64,000 bases of DNA from Parabacteroides faecis (GTDB taxonomy: Bacteria; Bacteroidota; Bacteroidia; Bacteroidales; Tannerellaceae): NCBI RefSeq assembly GCF_014647375.1, contig NZ_BMPB01000017.1:124001-188000 (forward strand), in the 5' to 3' direction. The notes below the pieces were generated by a model. The model made no database searches and was not told the DNA's origin. It was given only the letters and a program-made list of their open reading frames with translations. Every line of letters starts with the position of its first letter. Within the stretch, counting starts at the first letter, position 1. The position numbers and the translations under genes were made by a program. Positions 8,822 through 17,301 of the stretch are shown here, in pieces.

Positions 8822-11095
8822 TTATTCAACGATATACCAGTTATATCCTTTGGCTGGTATAGTAATAGGGATGGTGACGGAATAGTCGCGTTCCAATGCG
8901 TATACCTGCATATTTTTGTCTTGTTCTTTTATGGTTACCTTATCGGTCAGCCCCGTATAATAAAGAGGAATTTTGATCTCTTTGTGTACGGGAACGTCCA
9001 GCGGATTGTAAACGGAGATGAAACCTTTCTGTTTCAGTGTCGGGTTTACGTGCATGATCCCATCCCAGTCTTGTCCGTCGGGTCGGCGGAGGTGGATAAT
9101 GTCGGAATCCAGTATCTGACGGTATTTTTTATAGAAAGAGACCCATTTGTCTACGAGTTCTTTTGTTGCTTCGGTGTCGTATAGACGCGGTCCGCGATAA
9201 CAAGCTTGTACGCCTGCCCCGAACAGATTCCGGAGCCGTGTTTCGTAATGGTCCAGATGCTCATTCAGAGGCTCGATCGTAGCAGCTTCACCTCCTCCGT
9301 GATATTGGGTGAGGGGAACGAACATGAATCCCATGCTGGGTGTTTTCTGCCAGGTTCCGTCATAGATATTTTGTCGTTCGATGATTTCCTGATAGGCACG
9401 GGGTAACGACCAGTTGGTCTCTACATATCCCATCGGTGTTTTGTTGGAACCGCTGAGGAAATACCAGTCCGGAACGTTCAGATAGACTCCGTTCGCCCGG
9501 CACCAACGATAGAAGGAGCTGATTTTCTTCCATTGCTGCCATTGGGAATCGAGATACCCTTTGTGCCCGCTGTGAGAAGTGGAAGCGCAGGGATCTCCGG
9601 GATACGAACCGTCGTTTTCAAAGACGTTCATGCCTGTTGTCGTAAAGAAATTCTGTAATTTACGGAAGTAGGTATCTCCCCAATCGGATGCGATACAGGG
9701 AGATACGCCGAACCGGCTACCTTCTTCACGTGTTTTGGCCGGTTTCCCGGTTCTATGACTAATTGCGGCGTCTGTCTCTTTTGCTCCTCGGCTAGCCAGC
9801 AGGGAGTAACCTCCGATGGCGATACCTTTTCCGGCGGCATAGTCGCTTAATTCTTTCATTCGTTGCAGATAAGAAGCTGAATCATTCTCAATCTTGAATC
9901 CGCTGCCGAAAGTCATGATGACCATTTCGAAGCCGACGGCGGCACATTGGTCGATGGCTTGTTTGACCGCTTCGCTATCTGATTGGCGTACGTGCATAAA
10001 TATCGGATTCTCCTGTGTCCAGGGAGCCATCATGCGCCAGAACTTACATTCTGCCAAGCCACGTCGTTCCCGGTCGGTCGCATCCCGTAGCATCTCGAAT
10101 GCCGTACAGGATTCAAAACTATTACCGGCCTTGATTTCCATTCCGGGGCCGAGCAAGGGAGTGACTTCCAGACGGGCGGGTTTGTATTGCCCGTAGTAAC
10201 GTATTCCGGTAAATTCATATTCGGGATGGTCGAACACCCAGCGGACAGCGGGATTATCTTTCATTGCTTCCATATCGCCGCCCATGGCATAGTCGGTAAC
10301 GACAAACAGCTGGGTGAAACGGTCTATATAGTCACGTGGTGCATCTGTCTGTACCGGTTGTTTACGAAAATCTTGGGTGTAAGCACCCGGCTCTTGTGCC
10401 ATCATGCGTACTTCGTGCGGTTCGCCGTAATGTACTTTCGGGGCGGTTTCCACTAAGGCGAGTATTTCAGATTTGAAAGAGTCGAGCGTAACGGTTTCCG
10501 GCCCTTTGTTTTCGATCTCGATCCATTTAGCAAGGATAGGGGCACCGTCATACAGTTCGTAGATGACGCGTACTCTCAGCTCTTTACATTCCAGGGGAGC
10601 TGTTGCCGGTGCCTGGTAATTGAATGTGATCCGTTTTCCCGGAGCCGGCCAGGGATATACATTCGAGATCCATTGAGAGTTGGGTTTCCAGGGAAAGCGT
10701 TCTTTGCTTTCGCTTATCTGGTAATCGACTAACATAAAGGCTGAGTCGCAAGCCTGCATCGTGTCGATAAATTCTTCTGTCAGAAAGTTATTGACGGGTT
10801 GCCCGGTCAGTCCTCCGACAGGGTATTCTTTTCCATTGATGACAAGGAGGGCTTCAGGGCGCACTGCCCGTAATTCGTTTTGTCCGGTTATCAGGTTGTC
10901 AAGGGCGATGGTTGCTGCGTTAGGGGCAAGCAGAAAAGTACGGCGCAGGAGGCCGTTGCTCAGTTCGAGACGTTTCCCCTCATGGGTAGTCTGTACATTA
11001 GACTTGTAGGAAGAACCGTCGATCAGCCAATCCTGGGCAGATGCGTTGAATACCAGTGTGATAAGAATCAGAAATGAGTGTAAGATACGTTTCAT
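8822..11095 (-). CDS. Secreted GH36-like glycosidase (alpha-galactosidase-type fold)
   Basis: 757 residues with a signal peptide (ILITLVFNASAQ). Residues about 30-330 form a beta-sandwich of the kind seen before the barrel in GH36/GH31-type enzymes. From about 335 a TIM-barrel-like region begins (IFMHVRQSDSEAVKQAIDQC, EMVIMTFGSGF). The block MNVFENDGSYPGDPC could hold a catalytic Asp. Residues from about 650 form a C-terminal beta domain (FISVYNPLDVPVHKEI). The exact CAZy family is uncertain; GH36-like melibiase is the best guess, while a related unclassified clan-D family is the main alternative. It is expressed with SusC/D but separated from susD by a strong hairpin. Confidence 0.6.
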   Translation of the reverse strand: MKRILHSFLILITLVFNASAQDWLIDGSSYKSNVQTTHEGKRLELSNGLLRRTFLLAPNAATIALDNLITGQNELRAVRPEALLVINGKEYPVGGLTGQPVNNFLTEEFIDTMQACDSAFMLVDYQISESKERFPWKPNSQWISNVYPWPAPGKRITFNYQAPATAPLECKELRVRVIYELYDGAPILAKWIEIENKGPETVTLDSFKSEILALVETAPKVHYGEPHEVRMMAQEPGAYTQDFRKQPVQTDAPRDYIDRFTQLFVVTDYAMGGDMEAMKDNPAVRWVFDHPEYEFTGIRYYGQYKPARLEVTPLLGPGMEIKAGNSFESCTAFEMLRDATDRERRGLAECKFWRMMAPWTQENPIFMHVRQSDSEAVKQAIDQCAAVGFEMVIMTFGSGFKIENDSASYLQRMKELSDYAAGKGIAIGGYSLLASRGAKETDAAISHRTGKPAKTREEGSRFGVSPCIASDWGDTYFRKLQNFFTTTGMNVFENDGSYPGDPCASTSHSGHKGYLDSQWQQWKKISSFYRWCRANGVYLNVPDWYFLSGSNKTPMGYVETNWSLPRAYQEIIERQNIYDGTWQKTPSMGFMFVPLTQYHGGGEAATIEPLNEHLDHYETRLRNLFGAGVQACYRGPRLYDTEATKELVDKWVSFYKKYRQILDSDIIHLRRPDGQDWDGIMHVNPTLKQKGFISVYNPLDVPVHKEIKIPLYYTGLTDKVTIKEQDKNMQVYALERDYSVTIPITIPAKGYNWYIVE

Positions 11096-11124
11096 GGTGA
11101 ATTATTTTAGAAAATGTATTATAT

Positions 11125-11156
11125 AAAGTATGTGTGACTTTTGTCACACATACTTT
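11125..11156. terminator. Perfect 14-bp hairpin between susD and the downstream enzymes
   Basis: AAAGTATGTGTGAC pairs perfectly with GTCACACATACTTT around a TTTT/AAAA loop, in the 71-base gap after susD. On the minus strand no long T-run follows, so it may act as a partial terminator or an RNA-stability element that keeps SusC/D mRNA higher than enzyme mRNA. Confidence 0.6.
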
Positions 11157-11166
11157 CATTTATCTG

Positions 11167-12783
11167 TTAATAACCCGGATTCTGTGGAAAATCAGCTCCC
11201 GTGTTGGAGTCGATAATCGTTTGCGGGATCGGCCATAAAGCATGATGTTCGTCGATCTGGTTGCTGTAAGAATTGTACTTTTTGGTACGTTCTACCAGCT
11301 TACCGGTACGAACCAATGTCAGACGGCGTAATTCTTCTCCTACTAATTCGCGGATACGTTCATCCAGCAGGAAGTCCATTGTAGCCTGTGAAGCAGCGAT
11401 GTCCGGAGCACCGGCACGTTTACGAACGACATTGATCGCTTCGGCAGCACCGTTTGCGTTGTTCTGGCGGATACGGGCTTCGGCTAACAGCAGGTAAGTT
11501 TCAGCCAGCCGGAATTTCATACGGTCTTTGTTGTTGCCTTCATAACTCGGACTATCGTCTGTTTTTCCGTAGAAGAATTTAGTGATCACCGGATAGATGG
11601 TACATTTCGACCAGGTACTTTCCGTGACAGGAGCTTCTTTACCCAATAATTCCGGGGTTTCCGGGTTATTATAATACCAGGTCCTTTTGATATTATATTT
11701 TGAATTACGTATATCGCTGTTTGCATAGAAGTTATCTGTGTCGATCCACCATTTGAACGGAACGATCTGCGCCAGACCACGTCCACCCAGTGAGTCACAC
11801 AATGTGAAACCTGTTTCATTCCAGTATTTGGGAACCCATGCGCGTTTTGTCCAGTCTTCGTATTTTCCGCCGCCGCCTGTCGTATTGTATTCGAGCTGCA
11901 TCACCCAGATAGCTTCTTTGTTTCCGGAAGTACGGTTCTGATTGTATTCGATGAACATATCGGAGAACGGGTCACCCGGTAGGTCTTTCTGCGCGCCGAA
12001 ACGTGTAGTCATCAACTGGAAATAACCGGAATTGATCACTTGTTGAGCGGCTTCCTCTGACTTGGCATATTCCCCGGTGAGCAAATACATTTCCGAAAGC
12101 AGGTGAAGGGCCGGCCATTTGGTCAGTTTTCCTGCTTCCACATTATCCGGATTTTCCGGAAGATTTTCTGCAGCGAACTTCAGGTCGTCTATGATATGTC
12201 CGAGAACTTCTGCTTTCGGTGTCCGGGTAAAATCGATGCGGAACTGTCCTTCGATCGTTTCCACGTAAGGTACATCCCCGTAGAGGTAAACGAGATAGCG
12301 GTAAGCATAGGCACGGAAGAAACGGGCTTCTGCCTGGAAACCTACTTTATCGGTAGGAGCATTCCAGTTCTCATTCTTATCAGCATAGGTCAGTAACTCG
12401 TTTACATTCGCGATCAGGCCATATGACCATTTCCAATAGTTCTCAACGAATGTAGTGGAAGAGGTGTAAGACAAATTTTCAAAAGGCAGTAAAGAACCGT
12501 CCTTATGACCGGTGTAGACGATATCGGTAGCTACCTGGAATGCTTCGTAAGGACAGGCCTGACTCAGGGATGCAGTGCCGCCTCCCCATGTGTTGAACTC
12601 GGAACGGGCCCAGCCGTACAGACCGTTAACCCCTACCTGGAAACCGTAAGTGCTGGTATAAGTATTGTCCGGAGCCAGTTCTTTTTTTAGATCTTCATCT
12701 AAAAAATCGGAACAGGATGTTCCTGAGAATAATAAAAGTGTTGCTGCGGCAACTTTCAATATATTTTTCATATCTGTATTCAT
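11167..12783 (-). CDS. SusD/RagB-family glycan-binding lipoprotein
   Basis: 538 residues. The signal peptide ends in GTSC (about residue 24), giving an outer-membrane lipoprotein exposed on the surface. The mature protein starts SDFLDEDLKKELAPDNTYTS and shows the N-terminal TPR-rich SusD core (FFRAYAYRYLVYLYGDVPYVE, LLSEMYLLTGEYAKSEEAAQQVI). The C-terminal block FRLAETYLLLAEARIRQN...INVVRKRAG and the ending TGADFPQNPGY are typical. SusD proteins cap the SusC barrel and capture the polysaccharide. It begins 7 bases after susC ends, as usual for the pair. Confidence 0.97.
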   Translation of the reverse strand: MNTDMKNILKVAAATLLLFSGTSCSDFLDEDLKKELAPDNTYTSTYGFQVGVNGLYGWARSEFNTWGGGTASLSQACPYEAFQVATDIVYTGHKDGSLLPFENLSYTSSTTFVENYWKWSYGLIANVNELLTYADKNENWNAPTDKVGFQAEARFFRAYAYRYLVYLYGDVPYVETIEGQFRIDFTRTPKAEVLGHIIDDLKFAAENLPENPDNVEAGKLTKWPALHLLSEMYLLTGEYAKSEEAAQQVINSGYFQLMTTRFGAQKDLPGDPFSDMFIEYNQNRTSGNKEAIWVMQLEYNTTGGGGKYEDWTKRAWVPKYWNETGFTLCDSLGGRGLAQIVPFKWWIDTDNFYANSDIRNSKYNIKRTWYYNNPETPELLGKEAPVTESTWSKCTIYPVITKFFYGKTDDSPSYEGNNKDRMKFRLAETYLLLAEARIRQNNANGAAEAINVVRKRAGAPDIAASQATMDFLLDERIRELVGEELRRLTLVRTGKLVERTKKYNSYSNQIDEHHALWPIPQTIIDSNTGADFPQNPGY

Positions 12784-12790
12784 TTATGGA

Positions 12791-15700
12791 TTAGAAAGTA
12801 AGATTTAAACCTAACATGTATGAACGGGCAGTCGGGTAGGTATAAATGATATTGGCATTTGTATCCGTACCGTCGAAGTTCAATGCGTTCTTTACGTTGC
12901 TGAATGTACATACGTTATTAATACTGGCATTTACGTTCAGGGCGGCGATACCTACCCTGTTCAACAGGGATTGCGGGATATTGTAACCTAGCGTGATGTT
13001 CTTCAACTGAACATAATTCATTTTCTTATAGAATGTATGTTTGTCGTAAGGCACATAACCCGGTGAGGTCATTTCGTTTGTCGGATTTTCCGGTGTCCAG
13101 TAGTCCATGCCGTCGATATAGTTGTATCCGAGAGACCAACGTTCGAAATTGTAATCCTGCATTTCTTTGGTAACGCCGAATACGCCGTTGAACAGGAACG
13201 AGAATGTGAAATCTTTGTAGTTGATCGTGTTGCCTAAAGACATCGTGAAGCTCGGCAGTTTGGAACCGATGATCATTTTATCCTTTGCCGTAATTTTACC
13301 GTCACCGTCCCGGTCTTCCAGCTTGGCAGAACCCGGCGCTGCTCCTTTTTGGTATTCTTCCCCCTTTTCATTCAGGTATTTTTTCTGTGTGGCGTCCCAG
13401 GCGATGGTATGGCCGTTCAGTTCGAAGCTGTCATTTTCCTGCCAGGTACCCAACACGTTGTAGTCGTAATGGACTTTCACCGGTTCGCCGATAAACCATT
13501 TGTTGGTCAGGTCATCGTTACCGTCACCACGCAGTTCGACGATCTTGTCACGATTCAGAGCGAAGTTGAAGCTTGATCCCCAGCGGAAGTCTTTTGTTTC
13601 CACATTTACAGAGTTCAATGTAATTTCGACCCCTTTGTTGCGGGTTTTACCCACGTTGTCCATGATAGAGTTATAGCCGTTCATAATAGGTACGGTACGT
13701 TTCATCAACAGGTCGGATGTATTGGAAACGTAAACATCGATATTACCGGACAGGCGGTTGTTCAGGAAGCTGAAGTCGAGACCTGCATTGAATGTGCGGG
13801 TTGTTTCCCATTTCAGGTTCGGATTACCTACACCGTCATAAGGGAGGTAAACACCATTCACGGCTGTACTTTTGTCCCCGTAGATATAAGTTGTCAGTGA
13901 AAGACGGTCCAATGTCTGATAGGCTTTGATCGCCTGGTTACCGTTAGAACCCCATGAAAGACGAAGTTTCAACATACTCAATACGTCGGCAGTACTTTCC
14001 ATGAAGCTTTCCTGTGAAATATTCCATGCTGCTGCTACCGATGGGAAGAAAGCATATTTGTTATTTTCACCAAAAGCTGAATAACCGTCGGAACGACCGG
14101 TAAACGTCAGCAAATATTTGTTGGCGAAGTTGTAGTTGACACGTAACATATAGGATAACATAGCGGTTTCGGTCAATTCTGATTTCAGAATCTTGTTCTC
14201 TTCTGCTCCAGCCATATTATGGTATTCGGAATCGTCATTAACGAAGCTGGTACCGGATTGTTCGGACTTTTGCAGATTGGTCTGTTGTAAACTGAACAGG
14301 GCTGTCGCGTCGATTTTATGTCTTCCGAATTCACGGTTGTATTTCAACAAGTTTTCCCAGGTGTAATCCCAGTAATGTTCGTTTATGATTTTAGCGGAAC
14401 CGTTTTGCTCACGTCCTGTAAGTGTATTACGTCCGTAGTATTCACCTTCGAATTTAGAGCGATAGTTGTAACCGAAGTTTGTGCGGAAAGACAATCCTTT
14501 CACCGGCAACATCGCATCTGCAAATGTGGAGATGAAAATGTTACGTGATGTCTTATCACTGGTTGCGTTCATATTGGCGAACGGGTTCGGATGTAATGTC
14601 TCATCCATCGGATAGTCGCGTAAAGAACCGTCGGTGTTGTACATTTTTCCGTAAGGTGACTGGAGCATCGCATCGGATATACCTGCCTGCATGCCACCAT
14701 ATTCTTTTTGTATAGCTTGAGTTCCCATACCTATTGTCAGCCAGCTGCCTAACTTCTGAGTGATATTCAGAGAGATGTTCGTTCGTTTTACACCGGTATC
14801 TTCGACCACACCTTCCTGGTTCAGGCGTGAGATAGATGCCATGTAAGTGGTGGCATCCGTACCACCGGAGATACTGATCTGATGGCTGTTAGTCAGGGCG
14901 GTCCGGAAAATCATATCCTGCCAGTCTGTTTCAATGCCATTCTGGTAGTTTTCCTTTTCGATCGCTCTTAATACATCGTCTACGGTCGGGTTTTCGATAC
15001 CTTTCCATACTGCGTACTGAGCCTGTAGGTATTTGATATAATCGGAACCGTTCATCATATTAATATGACGTTCCGGTTGTGAGAAACCGATCTGTCCTTT
15101 ATAAGTTACAGAAGCAGCTCCTCTTTTACCTTTCTTTGTCTGGATAAGGATAACCCCGTTAGAACCGCGTGAACCATAGATTGCTGCGGAAGAAGCATCT
15201 TTCAGGACTGACATGTTTTCAATGATGTTCGGGTCGATATCCCCGAGTGATCCACTGTAGGGAATACCGTCGAGTACAACCAACGGAGCATTATCGGCTG
15301 TCAGCGAGTTTTCGCCACGTACACGCAGGGTCTGGTCTTCCGACGGACTCGCTTTGCTTGTCGTGATGTTCAGACCGGCAACCTGCCCTGCCAGTTTATC
15401 CAACAGGTTGTTGGTTGTTACCATCTGAAGCTTTTCTTCTCCAACGGCAACAATACCACCGGTTAAGTCGGATTTCTTTTGCGAACCGTAACCGATCACA
15501 ACAACGTCTTCCAGACCGATTGCATCGTCTTTTAATACAATGTTCAACATTTTTGCTCCTGTCACTTTGATCTCTTGTGTCTGACAACCGATGTAAGAAA
15601 TTACGAGGGTTGAGTTCTGAGGCACATCAAGAAAGAATTTACCATCCACATCGGTAATTGTACCCATTGTAGTACCTTTTACCAATACGTTTGCTCCGAT

Positions 15701-15895
15701 GATCGGAAATTTGTCGGCTTCTCCAATAACAGTACCAGAAATCTTAACATCTTGTGCAAAAACCTGCACTGATAAAGATGTAAGAAGAATAAATAATAAA
15801 GAAAGAAATCTACTCTTTCTTTTGGCTGCCTCCCCTGTAAGAGGAGGTAGCGCATTGAAAAATCTTCTCATGCTTTCCATAATAATTTTGCGCAT
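12791..15895 (-). CDS. SusC/RagA-family TonB-dependent outer-membrane transporter
   Basis: 1034 residues from the ATG at 15895. The open frame extends to 15991, but that part lies over the putative promoter and has no secretion features. Signal peptide (LLFILLTSLSVQVFAQ), carboxypeptidase-D regulatory-like domain (VKISGTVIGEADKFPIIGANVLVKGT), TonB-box/plug start (LEDVVVIGYGSQKKSDLTG), plug domain, then a 22-strand barrel ending YMLGLNLTF. It imports oligosaccharides captured by SusD, using TonB energy. Candidate HTCS operator half-sites and a TTCTTTTG box lie 50-120 bases upstream. Normal length, no disruptions. Confidence 0.97.
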   Translation of the reverse strand: MRKIIMESMRRFFNALPPLTGEAAKRKSRFLSLLFILLTSLSVQVFAQDVKISGTVIGEADKFPIIGANVLVKGTTMGTITDVDGKFFLDVPQNSTLVISYIGCQTQEIKVTGAKMLNIVLKDDAIGLEDVVVIGYGSQKKSDLTGGIVAVGEEKLQMVTTNNLLDKLAGQVAGLNITTSKASPSEDQTLRVRGENSLTADNAPLVVLDGIPYSGSLGDIDPNIIENMSVLKDASSAAIYGSRGSNGVILIQTKKGKRGAASVTYKGQIGFSQPERHINMMNGSDYIKYLQAQYAVWKGIENPTVDDVLRAIEKENYQNGIETDWQDMIFRTALTNSHQISISGGTDATTYMASISRLNQEGVVEDTGVKRTNISLNITQKLGSWLTIGMGTQAIQKEYGGMQAGISDAMLQSPYGKMYNTDGSLRDYPMDETLHPNPFANMNATSDKTSRNIFISTFADAMLPVKGLSFRTNFGYNYRSKFEGEYYGRNTLTGREQNGSAKIINEHYWDYTWENLLKYNREFGRHKIDATALFSLQQTNLQKSEQSGTSFVNDDSEYHNMAGAEENKILKSELTETAMLSYMLRVNYNFANKYLLTFTGRSDGYSAFGENNKYAFFPSVAAAWNISQESFMESTADVLSMLKLRLSWGSNGNQAIKAYQTLDRLSLTTYIYGDKSTAVNGVYLPYDGVGNPNLKWETTRTFNAGLDFSFLNNRLSGNIDVYVSNTSDLLMKRTVPIMNGYNSIMDNVGKTRNKGVEITLNSVNVETKDFRWGSSFNFALNRDKIVELRGDGNDDLTNKWFIGEPVKVHYDYNVLGTWQENDSFELNGHTIAWDATQKKYLNEKGEEYQKGAAPGSAKLEDRDGDGKITAKDKMIIGSKLPSFTMSLGNTINYKDFTFSFLFNGVFGVTKEMQDYNFERWSLGYNYIDGMDYWTPENPTNEMTSPGYVPYDKHTFYKKMNYVQLKNITLGYNIPQSLLNRVGIAALNVNASINNVCTFSNVKNALNFDGTDTNANIIYTYPTARSYMLGLNLTF

Positions 15896-15945
15896 TAAAT
15901 AATTTAAGTAATAAAATAAAGTAAAGTGGTTTACTAATTTTGGGT

Positions 15946-15953
15946 CAAAAGAA
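15946..15953 (-). promoter_or_regulatory. Candidate -7 box (TTCTTTTG) of susC
   Basis: One mismatch to TAnnTTTG. It lies 30 bases downstream of the paired TGAGACA half-sites, nearly the same spacing (28 bases) as between the equivalent half-sites and the perfect -7 box of the divergent GH2 gene. It would give a leader of roughly 45 bases. Confidence 0.45.
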
Positions 15954-15983
15954 TGAATTATACATATTGTGTGCGGACAAATA

Positions 15984-16012
15984 TGTCTCAAAAGGACGTA
16001 TTATTGTCTCAA
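15984..16012 (-). promoter_or_regulatory. Candidate HTCS operator upstream of susC (direct repeat)
   Basis: On the minus strand TTGAGACA occurs twice, starting at 16012 and at 15991, exactly 21 bases apart, or two helical turns. This suits two AraC-type DNA-binding domains on one face. A similar pair with the same spacing occurs upstream of the GH2 gene. The regulator is inferred to be the HTCS encoded at 17302-21390. Confidence 0.5.
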
Positions 16013-16042
16013 TACGCTAAAAAACATGTATTTTATGTGGCT

Positions 16043-17209
16043 TTATTTGTTAAAATTATAAATCTCACATGCGGCCATCAGAAAAGCGCCCGTTCCGTAT
16101 AATTCTGTCATATCACGAGTCACTTTGCGCGGATCGGCACCGACTGGCTGTACCCATCCCAGTTTACCGTCCGGTTCTACTGCCGAGACAAGAGCTTTCC
16201 ATCCTTTTTCGATAACGGGAAGGTATTTATCTGCCGGAAGATACCCCTGATTCACCCCGTATGCAAGACCATAGACGATAAAACCGGTCGCACTGGTTTC
16301 CGGCGACGGATAACTTTCCGGGTCCAACAGGCTGGCATGCCAATAGCCGTCTTTGCTTTGCAGTCCGGCTAGCCGTTCGCTTATTTCCTGAAACAACTGG
16401 AGGTAAAAGGGACGATATTCCGTATCATCGACAGGTAATGTTTTCAATATTTCTGCCAGACCGCCGATCACCCAGCCGTTTCCGCGTCCCCAAAAGACTT
16501 TTTTGCCGTTTGCCTCTTTCTGACCGAAATAGCGGCTATCACGGAAAAAGAGTTTTTCATCTTTATCGTATAAATGATTGTAAGTGGCTTTAAATTCGGT
16601 ATCGGCGAACATCATATATTTTTTATTGCCGGTGAGGGTGTAAAGGCGGGTATAAACGGCGGGAGCCATGAACAAGGCATCGCACCAGGACCATCTTTCA
16701 TAGGTGACAGGTTTGCTATAATCGATATCCAATCCTCCTTTGGATGGATTATTGATGACCCAGTCGATGCGGGCCAGGGTAGGGAGAAGCATTTTTTCTT
16801 CCTTGTACTTATTATACATATCCAGATAAGTCTGTGAGACACAAATGTCGTCGGCATGATACATCCGGTCGGCTACCTGCCAGTGCTGGCGGTTGAAGAC
16901 CTTTTTCAGCCAGTCGAAGTATTGGGTATCGCCACAGAGTTCGGCCCAGTCGTACATTCCCAAATAGAGAGCACCGGCGATCCAACCTTTGGGTTCACTG
17001 ATTGCATATTTATTGTTGGGAAACTCTTTGATCTGCCAGTCGGCAACTTTTCCGGCAACCGATAATATTTCCTGTTTATCAAAGCCTGACCGGGTGTTTT
17101 GTTCGATAGAAGGGCTGACGGCCGTTTCTGCAATCAGATTTACGGGCAACAAGGTGGCGGCACTCAGCCCGGCCAGTGCTGCCATGTGTTTTAATGACAA
17201 TGAATACAT
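16043..17209 (-). CDS. GH105 unsaturated glucuronyl/rhamnogalacturonyl hydrolase
   Basis: 388 residues, with an N-terminal signal peptide (about residues 1-27). The GH88/GH105 (alpha/alpha)6 barrel shows YHADDICVSQTYLDMY, RWSWCDALFMAPAVYTRL with the catalytic Asp177, and WGRGNGWVIGGLAEIL. These enzymes hydrate the 4,5-double bond of unsaturated uronic acids left by polysaccharide lyases; some GH105 enzymes act on arabinogalactan uronates. No lyase is encoded in this window. The gene lies between the HTCS gene and susC and is probably read with them or from its own promoter. Confidence 0.9.
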   Translation of the reverse strand: MYSLSLKHMAALAGLSAATLLPVNLIAETAVSPSIEQNTRSGFDKQEILSVAGKVADWQIKEFPNNKYAISEPKGWIAGALYLGMYDWAELCGDTQYFDWLKKVFNRQHWQVADRMYHADDICVSQTYLDMYNKYKEEKMLLPTLARIDWVINNPSKGGLDIDYSKPVTYERWSWCDALFMAPAVYTRLYTLTGNKKYMMFADTEFKATYNHLYDKDEKLFFRDSRYFGQKEANGKKVFWGRGNGWVIGGLAEILKTLPVDDTEYRPFYLQLFQEISERLAGLQSKDGYWHASLLDPESYPSPETSATGFIVYGLAYGVNQGYLPADKYLPVIEKGWKALVSAVEPDGKLGWVQPVGADPRKVTRDMTELYGTGAFLMAACEIYNFNK

Positions 17210-17257
17210 AGTTTCTTTTATTAATGATTAACAATAGCCAAAAGAATAAAAGAACTG

Positions 17258-17287
17258 CATTTGGGATAAGTATAATTATCCCAAATG
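17258..17287. terminator. Hairpin between HTCS and GH105 genes
   Basis: A perfect 12-bp stem, CATTTGGGATAA paired with TTATCCCAAATG, with a 6-base loop. On the minus strand it follows the HTCS stop by about 15 bases and is followed by T-rich sequence (TTCTTTTATTCTTTT), consistent with a terminator separating the regulator from the structural genes. Confidence 0.65.
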
Positions 17288-17301
17288 TGAGTATAAATGT
17301 C

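Noticed and set aside
13221-13576. Plus-strand frames opposite susC, including 13221-13463 and 13349-13576
   Set aside because: Shadows of the SusC coding sequence on the opposite strand.
15896-15991. N-terminal extension of SusC from 15991
   Set aside because: The extension lies over the proposed promoter and upstream of a good signal peptide; the ATG at 15895 fits.
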